Of a stretch of DNA of 64,000 nucleotides, positions 11,010-23,806 are shown piece after piece. The DNA is from Tilletia caries (Eukaryota; Basidiomycota; Exobasidiomycetes; Tilletiales; Tilletiaceae): contig JALUTQ010000007.1 of the NCBI GenBank assembly GCA_032718865.1, positions 310,001 through 374,000 of the forward strand, given 5' to 3'. Within the stretch, counting starts at the first letter, position 1. Each line of letters begins with the position of its first letter. The notes under the pieces were generated by a model. That model was not told the DNA's origin and did not search any database. It saw only the letters and a list, made by a program, of their open reading frames with translations. The translations under genes were made by a program, and so were the position numbers.

Positions 11010-13826
11010 GTCCCAGTCCGTCGCTTCAAAAGGAGGCAGCAGTGAGCAAGACAGTTCAGTTTTGGAAGACGAACCAGGAAGAAGAAGGCGATACCGGGCG
11101 GAGAGAAAGGTCTTGATGCTCAGCGTGTTGTCCTACATGGTCTTCAGCGGATCTGCACTCACGTTCCGCCTCCAGATGAAGATCTTGGCCCGGGATGGAA
11201 TGAGGCCTTCCGGAAGCTTGAAGCTCAGTTTTCGAGCGGCGCGCTGCAGAAATAGACGAGGTCGGGTTCAAGTTCTAGTCCCCCTATGTAGTTGCTGCAC
11301 GACCGACAACTGGCGCGCACAATGGGAGGGAATCAAGGTCGATTTGGAAACGACCTGAGCTGGATGATGGTAGTTCGGTCGCAGCGTGGCAGAGTAGAAG
11401 TTTGATGCAGGACGTTCTGAACGAATACCGGATCGAGAAGCGAGGAACAAAGATTCGGCCCCGACTTGGCGGCCTGGGAGAACACAGTCGCTTTAAGGAG
11501 CTTCGGCCTTTGGTAGACGAGAGATGCAGAGTGATAGTGGCAACAGCGGACTGGGCACAGATCTGATGATACTTCTCTCTCGTCGCGTGCAACTGGAAAG
11601 GAGGGCGTCTGTGAGTGCCAGGCGCGGAGCAAGGAGGGGATGGGACGGGAAGGAACAAGGAAGCGTCGGGTGTGCTATACGTAGCCGAATGCTAGGATGA
11701 CTGAGGGGAAGAAGAGGCAAAAGAAAGGGCGGAAAGAGACAGACTGTGGGTGAGACGCAGCGGAAGAACGAGCGAGGGGCTGGGCTGTGGGCCTGGGCGC
11801 TGGGCCACCGTCACGCACGGAAAGTAGTAAACAACAGCACGACTGGCAGGCAGGGATGTGTCGTGATGAGCAACGGGAGTGGGATCGGATCGCGTTGATC
11901 GGCCGGAATTCGCCTTCGTACGGCCGGACTGAGTGCTTGGATGCGCCTTCCCTTGTTGGCTGTGGCGGTTCCCGGGTCGAGCCCTCTGCTTTGGCGTTGC
12001 TTTGACAGTCAGTTGAGCAACTCACTGGCGTGCGGCGTGTGCAGTATGAGACGGATGGCGGACGAAGCAAGAGGAGTTGTCCTACATCCTTTGAGGAAAG
12101 ACTCAGATCTTTTGTTTTTTGTTTGCTGACTTTCCTTGTCTATTTACATCTATTCCCGTACTTAATATTTTTAGATAAATTCACGCGCCACGACCTACGA
12201 CGCCACGACTTGAAGCTTGAATATTGAATATCGAAAATGGTTTATTGTCGGAACTTATTTTCTTTCCACCTCACCACACAGGTGGTCCAGCGTGTCCAGA
12301 CGGTGATTCCACCTAAAGCGCAAGTTAGTATTTCCGACCTCTCCCAACAGGCTTTTCGCCTTCATCTCTGAGTGATAACATAGGGCTTTTGGCCGTGCTG
12401 CCACAGGGTTTTCAGGCTGTAACTTTTCGGTATTTCCATCGTGTAACAGCAGGCAATCGTTCACGTTCAGACAGTCTTTTGACCAGATTAAAAGCAATAT
12501 TTCCACCTTAGAAGGATGGACATCTTAACGGATAACATATGTCATTTGACCGTCACTGCATGTTATTTCGTTCTGGTCAAAACAGGATTTCTGCCTCGTT
12601 ATGTATAGCACTTAGCACAGTGAGCGCCTCAGAGTCTCACACCAGAGTATGTAACTACCGAGACTCAGACTTCGATCGATCTATTCTACAAGGCCTTACC
12701 TCCTTTACCTCCTCCCTCTTACGAGTATGTGTATACCTTTGTACCTTCCGACATCCTGTTTACGATTAATCCACACCCTCGCTGCGCATCAAACTCTCCC
12801 CTAGTGAACAAGAGGCCAGTCAGCTGCCAGGCTTCGGCTGAAGGCTAGGCCCATTAAAAGGGCCGGTAAGATCCAACTGCTTAACACATAAGCCCATACT
12901 TTTATATGCTGTGTTTGCCTAAAGAAATAACCAAAACTCACTGGCCGAAAGGCCATTCATCGTGGTGTATTGCCTCAACTTAGCAGGGTAAAATACTGTG
13001 TCCAGAGGCGCCATGACATTGACAGCCGGCGGAATGCCTGTCCTGAGAGCCTCAAAATGCCGTGGATGCAGGATGAAATGACAATGATTGCTGTTTCGAA
13101 AGCCCATGCTAACAGGGTGAAAACCCCTTTCCCTCATCAGGTCAAAATACCAATCTTATCGGACAATATGGGTACGTGCATTGAATATGCTTCCTGCAAG
13201 CCCCGCAGGACCCTACCCTACACCCTTCTTCCTTCTCTGCATTATTCTTCTGAACTATTCTTCGCCTATATACACAGTTAGTAGTGACTAGTGGCCAGTA
13301 GACTCAAGACTAAGGCAGGCGGGAGTTCCGAGCGCCCGAGGTCTCACCGAAGCAGTTACTGGGGTTACTCTGATACCTCCACAGAGACCGCTTCGCAGAC
13401 ATTCAAAACAGCGCTCCCTTCCGATGATGAGTGCGAGGAGTGACTTGCTGACAGACAGTGTCGTGGGTAAGTACGATGGGCGCGGGCTACTTCGCTCCGT
13501 TGATGTAGTTGATCTGACAGTTTTAGGCGAAGGACCTGTTCTTCGGCATTATTACTGTATGTAATACTGCTCCGTCCGCAGTTGAGTAATCGTAGATCGT
13601 AGATATGTTAAAGCTGTAGTCGAGTCTCTCGCCTCATATCGTCGCCGCCTCATCTCATTTCATTTCCCACCTTTTCATTCAGTCCGGTCCGGGTGAGCTC
13701 TCCCTTCTCTCCGCCTGCTTCCTCTTCATCTCACTTTTTCGGATGGGTCCGGTCCGGGTGAGCCCGACAGGGAGGCAAGCAGCGCTTTTTAAGGTTTCGG
13801 CTCCCCCGTCATCAGTTGCCACAGCC
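11010..13826. other. Intergenic: upstream region of the forkhead gene and unassigned DNA
   Basis: No gene, RNA or clear transposon end recognised in 2.8 kb. The part next to the forkhead start (11010 to about 11750) is probably its promoter and leader; the minus strand there is pyrimidine-rich. From about 12100 the composition becomes more AT-rich and no frame shows protein-like content. Confidence 0.5.
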
Positions 13827-13829
13827 AAT

Positions 13830-14471
13830 CACTGCTACCATGGGGGTTGTTTTAAGCGGTGTAAAACGCTTCGTAATAATTTGTTTTACAATGATTTTAC
13901 GGTTCTCTCAAAACATCCCTGTTGTGCAGGAGTTTTAAGGGCTCGGCAAAAACTGCAGCGTTTTACGTGGTGCGGAATCATGTCTGAAAACAATGACGTA
14001 TTGGAGGTTGTTCTACGGCTGCTAGAACCGAAGACAAGATAGACTTTCAGTTTCTCTATTTAGAATGGGTCTGCTTGGTGGTCTCAGAGTCTCTGCCCTG
14101 TATCTCAAAAGGTTCACAGCTGCTTCCACACTCAATTGATGCTGCTCTCTGAAGACAGAAACCCTCGATTTACAGTATTGCTACCCGTGGATGACATGTT
14201 GGGGTTGGCTGGGCATGGCGGGTGGGTGTGGTGAGGGCCGTGGTGTCGAGCAAGGTGGTGGCGGTGAGGAAGGCGTCTGGAGACGCCTAGTCTCACTTCC
14301 CGGGTCGCTGCAGCAGTCACGTGATCACTATGCCTACTGGGTTTTAACACTATTAGAAAGGTGTTTTAACACCCAAATCAGCGGAACAAAATAGAAAATT
14401 ATAACATGAGGTGAACACGTGCGTTCCACAAGCGTCTTACACCCCTTAAAACAACCCCCATGGTAGCAGTG
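13830..14471. mobile_element. CACTA-like non-autonomous DNA transposon (MITE)
   Basis: 642 bp flanked by AAT (13827-13829 and 14472-14474), consistent with a 3-bp target duplication. Terminal inverted repeats of about 43 bp start CACTGCTACCATGGGGGTTG at both ends with two mismatches that I can see. CACTG ends with a 3-bp duplication are typical of the CACTA/EnSpm superfamily. The interior carries no transposase. A second look would be needed to link it to a full-length basidiomycete CMC element. Confidence 0.8.
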
Positions 14472-14555
14472 AATGCTTGCTCAACGTCTACGGTACCACA
14501 TCAGTGTATAAGAACAGCAATGCGGGAGCGAAGGGTGTACATTAGATCTGTTCTG

Positions 14556-14634
14556 TGGCTTAGTGGGGTTGGACGCTTCCTTGCTTTTCTGCAGACAGAC
14601 AGATGTCCGGGGTTCAAACCCCGGTGCAATCAAA
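14556..14634 (+). ncRNA. tRNA-like sequence, possible SINE head or tRNA relic
   Basis: Contains a plausible pol III A box (TGGCTTAGTGGGGTTGG) and a strong B box inside a good T arm (CGGGG TTCAAAC CCCCG). The 3' acceptor-like strand (GTGCAAT) has no pairing partner at the 5' side, so it is not a functional tRNA. It is best read as a tRNA-derived SINE head or decayed tRNA gene. Confidence 0.35.
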
Positions 14635-14939
14635 AATGATTGTGAAAAATGGCATTGCATGGGAATTGGTGGCTTAACCATAGGTGGTCACCATGAACCA
14701 TGAGGGTTGGGGAGAATTGGGGGAGCCCTTTGGGCGTTCTTTTATTGCCCGAAGGGCTCACTTCCAATTCGCGGGCGAATTTTTTTGAACCAATACTCGA
14801 TGGGGAGCAAACGTTATTGTTATCTCAAATCCATACTGTATGTTCCTCCTGCTTTGAGCGGCCAGCTGTGACTGTGGTGGTGGTCCGTGCCGCTGAATCG
14901 GGGTGACAAATTCTGAAAGGCTCCGGAGTGTTCACCTCG

Positions 14940-16872
14940 ACCTCTCACCACTGACTTACCACCACCGCGTCTACCACCACTGACCACTGCACTTCTTCAC
15001 CCTGTTCATTCCTCACCACTTCTTCAGCCGACACCATCTTCATCTCTCCAACACCCTCTTGATCTCTCTATATCTCGCCCTCTATCACCACGATCTCTTC
15101 CTCTCCCCTACTACCGTATCGCAGGCAACCAGCTTTCAAGCAGGGTGAGTACTTGCTACCGACTCTTGCTGTCGCATGCAGCTTTACTTCAGAGCTCCAC
15201 TGACCGTCAAACCCATGCATTGCCAGGCTCTCAATCTCGATGTCAGCTCGCTTGAGCACTCTTGCCCCTCCGATCCGGCAGCGCGTCTCCGGCCCACCCA
15301 CATCCAATGGCTGCAGTACAGCTTCGGTTGCAACCACGGCAAGGATGTACCGGAACCTCCTTCTCGAAGCAGACAGCACAGCACTCCCGCGCCCTGCACA
15401 CGACCGAAGCCCCAGCCATGTGTGACCACGACCACTCAGTCCCTGCGATCGCGGAACTCAACGGAGACATCAGCCACACACACATCGCCGTCGAGACTCG
15501 CACTGCACACGTCCAGAGGGAAGACGTGCCGAGCATGTCACACAGCGCATGCGCTACTCCGACTTCCTCTCCAACGTATCCAATCAACATGATCGAGCGC
15601 ACCCTCCGTGTCCGTGTGAGTACGTCGCTTGCACCGAGATACCAGCACCCAACTGACACAGCACTCTTTACTCCTTTCCTTGCATTGCAGCGCCTGCAAC
15701 GACGACGAGTGACACGGATCTCTGTGTCGGGTGCCGGCAAACTCCTCGGCTAGCAGGCTGCTGTTGAACTCGACGATAACCAGTGTCCCTCTCCCGCAGC
15801 CCATACACCAGTTCACATCAACCCCAGCATGGACGCATCCAAGCCGCACACAGAACAAGCTTCCCACTGCTCCAACCTCATACTCAAGTGTCAAGGTATC
15901 CAGCACAGAGTGAGTCTCTCCCATGCAGAGAAGCACTTCTTCTAACATGCTCACCTTGGCTTTCATTCTCGAAGTCTATTCGCATCACAGGTGGTGCGCG
16001 CATCCGTCCGCTACGGTCGCACACGCGCCATGTTCTCCTGGAAGCGATATGGCATTGCCAAGAAGCACGAGGACGGCACCGTCGAGAGAGTCAACGCATT
16101 CACGCCCTCGGACTACCTCGACCTCGACCTCGCCCCACGGGGCTGGACACCGTGGTCCAAATCTCTGGCTTCAAAGTCGGTGGTGAGTCCTGTCCAACAT
16201 ACATTGCTGCACCTAGCGCATACCAATGGATTGACCGTCTCCTTCTTCCACAGAAGACACAACATCGCAACCTCTGCCCCACCCTCAACCTGACCGCAGC
16301 CACAGCGGCGCCATGACCTCCTCACGAGGCATCAGCACCGTGGCCGCCGGATACATCATCAGCACCGTGGCCGCCGGATACAGAGGCCCACAAAGGACCA
16401 CCTCACGCCCTCTTCCGGCGTGCTCGCCGACGATACAGCGACCAGCTCCGTCGGTGGACCGGACTTCGCTCTGCATACAGGTCTGAGACCGCCATGGGCG
16501 ACACGTCACAACATCATGGAGGACCGTCAGTACTTAGTGTCGCACATCCATGATCCAAGCAAGCGGGAATGCAGACTACCTCGACCTCGCCCCACCCGAG
16601 CGCCCCGCCCATCGAGCGCCCCGCCATCGGCGGGGACGTTACGATATCGTGGAGGACGGTCGGTGTCCTTTTGGCTACGGGTGATTTCAAACATACATAT
16701 GAGATAACACATATCACTTCTTCATCAGGCAATGTTTCGGATGTAGAACCGCGGCCCGCCCCTCCAGGTTTGACCTTCTCATTTATGATTCCGCGTATTC
16801 CGAGCATTATCCTCTCTCTATCTTGCTTCAAGCCGACATCATCAGCATGACCGCAATCACCGCCGACCAGCA
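14940..16872 (+). other. Introned coding-like region upstream of the Helitron Rep-helicase, unresolved
   Basis: Several segments have GT-AG boundaries and protein-like reading. The clearest is 15991 to about 16184, preceded by TCACAG and followed by GTGAGT, whose reading contains YGRTRAMFSWKRYGIAKKH and PSDYLDLDLAPRGWTPW. Another lies near 15510-15730, with cysteine pairs in two exons joined across a GTGAGT...TTGCAG intron. I could not assemble one continuous frame. It may be the 5' exons of the Helitron protein, a second Helitron gene, or a captured host fragment. A 27-bp tandem duplication (ATCAGCACCGTGGCCGCCGG...) sits at about 16330-16383. Confidence 0.35.
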
Positions 16873-19800
16873 ATGCGCTTCAATACTTTGAGGCTGTTCC
16901 TTCTTGGGATCATTGTCTACATGGCGGACCCGGTGAGAACACAACTAACAGCCCGTTACCAGTACCAGCTCTAACACTCCACTGACTTCTCTGGCGCGCT
17001 CTACTCAGATTCCCAACGGCCTTCCGGAGCCACCAATTGTGCCTTCGCAAGCTCGAGATCACAACCACATCCAGCTAAATCATCCTCCCGTCGTCCCATC
17101 ACAGCTCCGCAGGCGTGATCCACTTGCCAATGTTTTGGAAGCTCCGGTAGTGCCTTCACAGCATGTGCGTGGGCCGGCTCGAGGACGAGTCTTACCGCCC
17201 GTGAGTTCGTCGCCGAATGTTACTCTCCCAACTTTCCTCCTACAGCATGGCTCACCGCTCATGCTTCTGTTGAGTGCTTCAGAACGAACTCGCTCACCTC
17301 GCCGAAGCAATACTGGCTGTCCCTTATGAGGCTGCTGCCGAGGTCGCCGACATCCCACCACCAAACCAACCCCTCCAAGCACCGAACCCGGTCAACCAAG
17401 CTCGACAGTCCCCTCCCCTCCCGAACCCTCAGGTCCCACGAAGAAACCGACCATGGTGGACCAAGCATGCGGATGCGATAAATCGCCTGCTCGCCAAAGA
17501 GGCAGACCTCCTTCAATCTCATTGGCGACCCGAGCCATGTCAACATTGTGGAGCACTGCTGCTCGACTCCGAGGCCCTTTCCTTCTGTTGCGCAAACGGT
17601 CGGGACGTTCTACCGCCTCTCCCTCCTCTACCTCCGTTCCTCGCTAGCATTGAGCTTCATTCAAGAGGCGGAGAACTCTCTCTGAGGCTGAATCAAGCCG
17701 TTCATTTTACCGCCCAAGGCTACTCCGGCACACGCTTTCAGCTCAGCCCCGGTCCACCAGCGATGGCAATCCAGGGAACCATCTACCAACGTCTCCTTCC
17801 GGTGGATAAGCATCAATCTCCCCTGAACATGTTCATCTACCACCCGGAACAGCAAGGGGCTCTGCACGGCGGAAACGGAATGCCGGATGCATGGATCCCC
17901 GCTCTGCAGAATGAGCTTCGTCTGTTCAACCCACTAGCAGCAGCCTTCCGGTCGCTCGCCGAAGTCCACGCCGATGTTCCGTCTGCAACGCTTGAACTCC
18001 AATATGAAGGCCCCGCCAACGAGGTTGCGGCAATCATGCATTACGGGGCAATCGCCCGCAGAAACCCAAGATCGATCTACATACACGTCCGCGAAGAACA
18101 AGGCGCATTCCGACTTCAGTCCTCACACAGCCTCTACGACGCCCTCGCCTACCCAGTCCTCTTTCCTCATGGAACCGCATTCGAGATCACCCCAGGCTGG
18201 ACCCTCCGCAAGATTGCTCGGATGCTTCTTCTTACCGAAAGCCGCTTTCAGAACTTCTGGAGAGTCGGCAACCTCTACATGCTCGACATTGTCTGTCGCC
18301 TGGAGGAGAATCGGCTGCGGTTCATCACCGACAGCATCGCTGCCGCCGCGGACCAAAATTTGCCGCCTCCTCATGAGATTGCTCAGCTAGACGTGAACGA
18401 CAACGACGCCGATCGTCACCAGCACGCCGCGCTTCCGTCTTCTTTTGTCGGTTCAAGGGCAAACCGAGCAGAGCACGTCGCCGACGCTCTTGCGCTCTCA
18501 AGAGTCTATGGACGTCCTCACGGGATGCTCACCGTCACAACGAACCCAGACTGGCCGGAGATCAAGACGGTCCTCCGCCGAGGCCAGTCTGCAACCTCTG
18601 TGCCTCAGATCACCTGCAGGGTATTCTCTTTGCGCCTACACAAGCTCATGCGCAAGTTTAAGGCGCTCTTCAGCAAGATCGCCTACCTCATTCAGGTCAT
18701 CGAGTTCCAAAAGCGTGGCTTACCTCATGCCCATATCGTCTTTGCGGTGAGTTCTTCATCCTCCCTTCAGCCCTTTCTATCCAGTGTCCAACGCTCACAC
18801 ATTATCATGACGTCCGTCAATGACAGACTAAAGACGAACTACCGATCACTAGCATTGATGCAGTGGTGTCTGCTGAAGTTCCCGGGCTCGACCAGCCACG
18901 ACTACGAGAACTAATACTCAAATACATGATACATCCCCAGACTCATATCTTCAATGCTGATGGATCTTTAAACACTCGCTCCCGTTGTCAACGAGATGGG
19001 CAGTGTGTGTATGGCTTTCCTCAACCGCTTGCAGCGGAAACACACCTCGACGCAAACACTCAAGGAATCGTATACCGAAGACGCTCCGATGATGACACCA
19101 TGATTGCGCAGTATTCTCCCGCCTTGCTGCTGCTGTGGGAAGGCCATTGTCACATCGATATCGCAGTATCGCCTCACACATTCCTCTACATGTTCAAATA
19201 CATTGCTAAAGGCCCCGACTACGCCGCCTACAGAGTCAATCATCCTCAAGGCCAGAACATACTCCAAACGGCACAGTCTGCAGCTTCGGACTACATCAAT
19301 GCGAGATACCTCTCTGCCACGGAAGCCATGTGGCGCATCTACGGCAACACGTTGACATCGAAGACTCCGGCTGTCATTCGCCTATCGATACATGGCCCAC
19401 AAGCCAGCCGCGGTCAATATCGAGGGGGACGGGACGGGGGGGATCAGAGGCAAGCACGCTGCTCAGGTACCTTCTCCGGCCCGCCGTCTTTGCGGCCTTG
19501 ACATACACGGAATATTACGAGTCCATCACGCCAGTCCGGACCGCGACCCCCGAAGAACAGGAGCATCGAGACCTATCCCTGCGGGCGCCTTCCTTGAAGC
19601 CACCGAGCCTGGCTTGAACTTCCCTCCGATGCTGATACGTCGCCGTCAGCGTGGCACAGTTGTCGCCAGGATCAACATCGTCCGCCCTTCTGCCGGTGAT
19701 GCGTTCTACATTAAAGCCATCCTTCTCCATCGACCGGTTCGATCGTGGCTGGACCTACGCACGACACCCGACGGACAAATCCATGCAACGTTCAGAGACG

Positions 19801-21693
19801 CTGCGATCCATGAGGGTTTGATCGAGCATGACGACGAGGCAAATGCGGTCTTGGTGGAGGCCATCAACCTGCACATCTCTCCAGCAGACCTCCGCTTTCT
19901 CTTCGCCCTCCTCATCAAGGAAGGAGCACCACAGCCCTTGCACCTGTGGAACAACCACAAGGATGCCTTCTGCCGGGACTTCCTCCCGCTCGCGTTCAAC
20001 ACCCTGACCGACGCCCCACAAGAGACGAGGCTACTCGCAGAGCGGGCGACTTTGACGGCAATCGACAGTGTGCTACTCTCATTCGGCCTCAGCAACGCCA
20101 TGGTTGGCTTGCCCGCTGTCCCTGCCCACAGTCCCCTCGCTCAGGATGATCGAGACTTTTTCGCTCCCCAGCAACACCGACTGCGCACTCAAGCAGCCCA
20201 AGCTCGCGGTCTATTCACTGAACAGCAACGTGGCGTTAGAACTGCTGTTTTACAAGCGATCCTCGATCCAGGCCCACAGACTTCGAAGCTCCACCTCATT
20301 CAGGGTCGAGCAGGGCGGGGGAAGACGTTCGTGGTGAAGACCATCGTGGACGAGCTTCGCGGTACGGCCATATCGTTGCAGTCTGTGCTGCCACCGGGCT
20401 GGCATCTTCCGCCTTCACACGCGGCATGACTGTCCACAAGAGGTTTGCCATTCCGGTAATCGAAGACGACGAAAACAATCACGTTCGACCTCCCCTTCGC
20501 AGCACACTCCATCTCCAATCACAGCAGGCAGACTTCCTCCGGCAGTCATCGGTCGTCATCATTGACGAGATCTGGGCGCTTCCTGCCGAGGTTCTTGAGG
20601 CTGTGAGCACCTTCCTCCAAGACCTGCTGCAATCCGAGCAGCCCTTTGGGGGAAAGGTGGTGGTCGGGGTAGGAGACCCTAGACAGACGGCTCCTGTCAC
20701 GAAGGAGAACTCAGAACAATCGACCATCGAAGCATCGTTTCTCTCTTCCGCCCTTTTTCCCTTCCTTTACCGTTCATGAGCTGGAAGTCCCGCAGCGACA
20801 AGCAGGTGACGAGCAATTTTCTGCGGGGGTAGACACCATTGGCGACGATTACACGCGACATCCAGTTGAACTATCGGACATGTTCAATACAGTGGAGACC
20901 TTGGCGGACGCGAAAGACTTCCTATTTCCTGTTGAAGTGCTTTCCGATCCCAGACAGACAGTCAAAAGGTGCTTTCTCACACCGCTTAACTACAACGTGG
21001 ACACGTTCAATGACATGATCCTTGACAGCCTTCCAACGTCGTTCCGTGAGTACAGCCCCTACCCTCCGTCCTCGATTCCTGGATCGCATTGCGCACTTAC
21101 ACTATCAGTCTATCACGATCTCTGTCACAGACACAAAGCTTTCTCGCGACGCAATCAAAGAGGCCGATCAGGCCGGCATGCACGCAGACGAAATCGCTGC
21201 CGCGCTCGAGACTCTCGCCTTGATCAATCACCCTCGCGTCCCACCCCACGAGCTTCGCATCAAAGAAGGACAGGTCTGCGCAATCATGCGCAACTTGAAT
21301 GTAAATGCTGGATTAGTTAAACACGCACGCGTGGTCGTTCTTCGCGTCAATACAGCCTCAATCTCCATCCGCTTGCTCGCCACCGGTCGAACCTTCACAC
21401 TTCCCCGAGTCAGCTTCGAGTTCCGCCCGCACTCATCTCCCTTCCGCATCGTCCGCAAACAGTTTCCGCTTCGCCCGGCCTACGCATCAACTTTTCACTC
21501 CTGCCAGGGCCTCACTCTCGACCGCTCAATCATCGATACCACCACTCCAGTCTTCACCCACGGCCAACGGTACGCCGCTCTTTCGCGCACGCGCCTTCGA
21601 ACACACACTCAGACATACGCTCCTCCCGAAACCCCGACGGAAGTCAACAACATCGTGTATCGACCCTTTGTAACTCTTCAGCTTGACGATTGA
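16873..21693 (+). pseudogene. Helitron Rep-helicase (RepHel), frameshifted
   Basis: Rolling-circle transposase fused to a Pif1-type helicase. Early exons join in phase: 16873..16932, 17009..17200, 17283..18746, then 18827 onward. Seen in order: a Cys pair motif (CQHCGALLLDS), the Helitron N-terminal domain (SSHSLYDALAYPVLFPHG), the HUH endonuclease motif (RGLPHAHIVFA, spanning the 18747 intron), the Tyr motif (LYMFKYIAKGPDYA), helicase Walker A (GRAGRGKTFVVK), Walker B (VVIIDEIWAL), GDPRQTAP, and the C-terminal helicase motif (YASTFHSCQGLTL...YAALSRTR). The reading frame changes at least four times: near 19410-19440 (next to a run of seven G), 19580-19620, about 20380, and about 20755 (a T run). 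A further intron lies at 21046..21130. It is either a decaying copy or one carrying homopolymer indel errors. Element ends (5' TC, 3' hairpin-CTRR) were not located. Confidence 0.85.
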
Positions 21694-21733
21694 TATTTTC
21701 TACACCTCTCCCATCTTCTCCCTTACTCTGTAA

Positions 21734-22525
21734 TAAGGTTGTCCCCGGAGTTGACGCGGAGCTGGGGTTTTGCGGACTCCGTACTCCTCCGACGGAGGGC
21801 TCCGCCGGAGGCGGAGCGCGGAGCTCACTTTTGAGAGATTTTTGACCTTAAAAAAGCACGGAGTCCGCCTGGAGGACTCCGCCGGAATTTACGCGGAGCG
21901 CGGAGCCCAATCCTGGGCCCACTAGTCAAAAGTACGGAGCGCGGAGTCGTCAAAATTGTGCGAAAATTCCGGCGGAATTTCCGCGGAATTCCGTCGGAGC
22001 TGTGAGGTCACGTGATCGTCGAAAATAGGGGTCACGTGACCTTATTTTTGGGTGCGCTCCGCCGGAATTCCGTCCAAGTTCCGCGGAAATGTGCGGAATT
22101 CCGAGAAAATAGGCATCGCCGAGACACGCGCAGGAGATAAAACAGGCATCATCATCCGTTGAGAGCTTCAGAATAGCACTGGAGTCAATACCGCAACAAT
22201 GTTGGATGGTGAATGTATAGCTCTGATTGTGTTAGAGTCATTCTGAGAGCAAATTATACCACCACTGCGCTCCGACGGAATTCCGCGGAATTCCGAGCTC
22301 CGCATACACGGAGCACGGAGGAGCATTATGAAAACGCACAGAAAAAACCGCGGAGCGCGGAGCTGGGATTTCAACTTTTTGTATAATTCCGTCGGAACGC
22401 GGAGCTGAGTTTTTTCAGCTCTGTCTTAGTCTGCGGAGGCGGAGCTCGCCTCAAAAAGTCAAAATTCCGGCGGAATTTGGAAGTGCGGAGGCGGAGCCCT
22501 CCGCGTTACTCCGGGGACAACCTTA
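21734..22525. mobile_element. hAT-like MITE, copy 1 (792 bp)
   Basis: Ends are TAAGGTTGTCCCCGGAG and its inverse. The flanking 8-bp direct repeat CTCTGTAA (21726-21733 and 22526-22533) is the target duplication and fits the nTnnnnAn preference of hAT elements. The interior is full of short palindromes (CCGCGGAATTCCG, GCGGAGCTCCGC) and encodes nothing. It lies 40 bases after the RepHel stop codon. Confidence 0.85.
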
Positions 22526-22533
22526 CTCTGTAA

Positions 22534-22918
22534 TAGCAATTAGCAAGGCCCAATCTCCTCCACAGCACATCGCAAGCCTCATGCCCTCATTTAGTGCCAC
22601 CCAGCCCCCAGATCCCAGCGGCCAGCATCCCATTCACCATCTGCCGTCGGCCCGTCGCCCGTCGGAGAATGGGCACTGCACACCGTGCGCTTCCATTCTT
22701 ACCGTTGCTATCCCCAACACAAGGTGCGCCTGGCTCGCTCCTCCAATCTCGCACCCCTAACACCCCAACAGATCGTTTGTCCCAGCTCATTTCTTCCTGC
22801 CGTCTCCTTAATCCAGCTCCACTCCTACGCGGTATCCAACGCATCCAGTCTCCAAAGGAAAGGTATATAGGTCCCCAATCCCCCTCCCCCCCCCACCGGG
22901 GCCTCGCTGTCGTCCATC
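22534..22918. other. Short spacer between the two hAT-like MITE copies
   Basis: 385 bases of probable original Helitron-region DNA. No gene recognised. A TATATA at 22864-22869 may be the TATA box of the gene starting at 23807, displaced by the second MITE insertion. Confidence 0.4.
22864..22869 (+). promoter_or_regulatory. Possible TATA box of the OB-fold-like gene
   Basis: TATATA in GGTATATAGG. Removing the inserted MITE and one copy of its duplication places it about 140 bases before the ATG at 23807. Confidence 0.3.
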
Positions 22919-22926
22919 ATCCACCT

Positions 22927-23719
22927 TAAGGTTGTCCCCGGAGTAACGCGGAGGGCTCCGCCTCCGCACTTCCAAATTCCGCCGGAATTTTGACTTTTTG
23001 AGGCGAGCTCCGCCTCCGCAGACTAAGACAGAGCTGAAAAAACTCAGCTCCGCGTTCCGACGGAATTATACAAAAGTTGAAATCCCAGCTCCGCGCTCCG
23101 CGTTTTTTTTTTGTGCGTTTTCATAATGCTCCTCCGTGCTCCGTGTATGCGGAGCTCGGAATTCCGCGGAATTCCGTCGGAGCGCAGTGGTGGTATAATT
23201 TGCTCTCAGAATGACTCTAACACAATCAGAGCTATACATTCACCATCCAACATTGTTGCGGTATTGACTCCAGTGCTATTCTGAAGCTCTCAACGGATGA
23301 TGATGCCTGTTTTTATCTCCTGCGCGTGTCTCGGCGATGCCTATTTTCTCGGAATTCCGCACATTTCCGCGGAACTTGGACGGAATTCCGGCGGAGCGCA
23401 CCCAAAATAAGGTCACGTGACCCCTATTTTCGACGATCACGTGACCTCACAGCTCCGACGGAATTCCGCGGAAATTCCGCCGGAATTTTTCGCACAATTT
23501 TGACGACTCCGCGCTCCGTACTTTTGACTAGTGGGCCCAGGATTGGGCTCCGCGCTCCGCGTAAATTCCGGCGGAGTCCTCCAGGCGGACTCCGTGCTTT
23601 TTTAAGGTCAAAAATCTCTCAAAAGTGAGCTCCGCGCTCCGCCTCCGGCGGAGCCCTCCGTCGGAGGAGTACGGAGTCCGCAAAACCCCAGCTCCGCGTC
23701 AACTCCGGGGACAACCTTA
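22927..23719. mobile_element. hAT-like MITE, copy 2 (793 bp), inverted relative to copy 1
   Basis: Near-identical reverse complement of the element at 21734-22525, with its own 8-bp target duplication ATCCACCT (22919-22926 and 23720-23727). Different duplications show two independent insertions rather than one inverted duplication. It sits in the promoter or leader of the downstream gene. Confidence 0.87.
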
Positions 23720-23806
23720 ATCCACCTGGCTAACCCCTCCTCTTCCCTCCGTCCTCACTCATCACTGACTCTTTACTCTGCTCTTCACTCTCCTTCTGCT
23801 CTCGCG

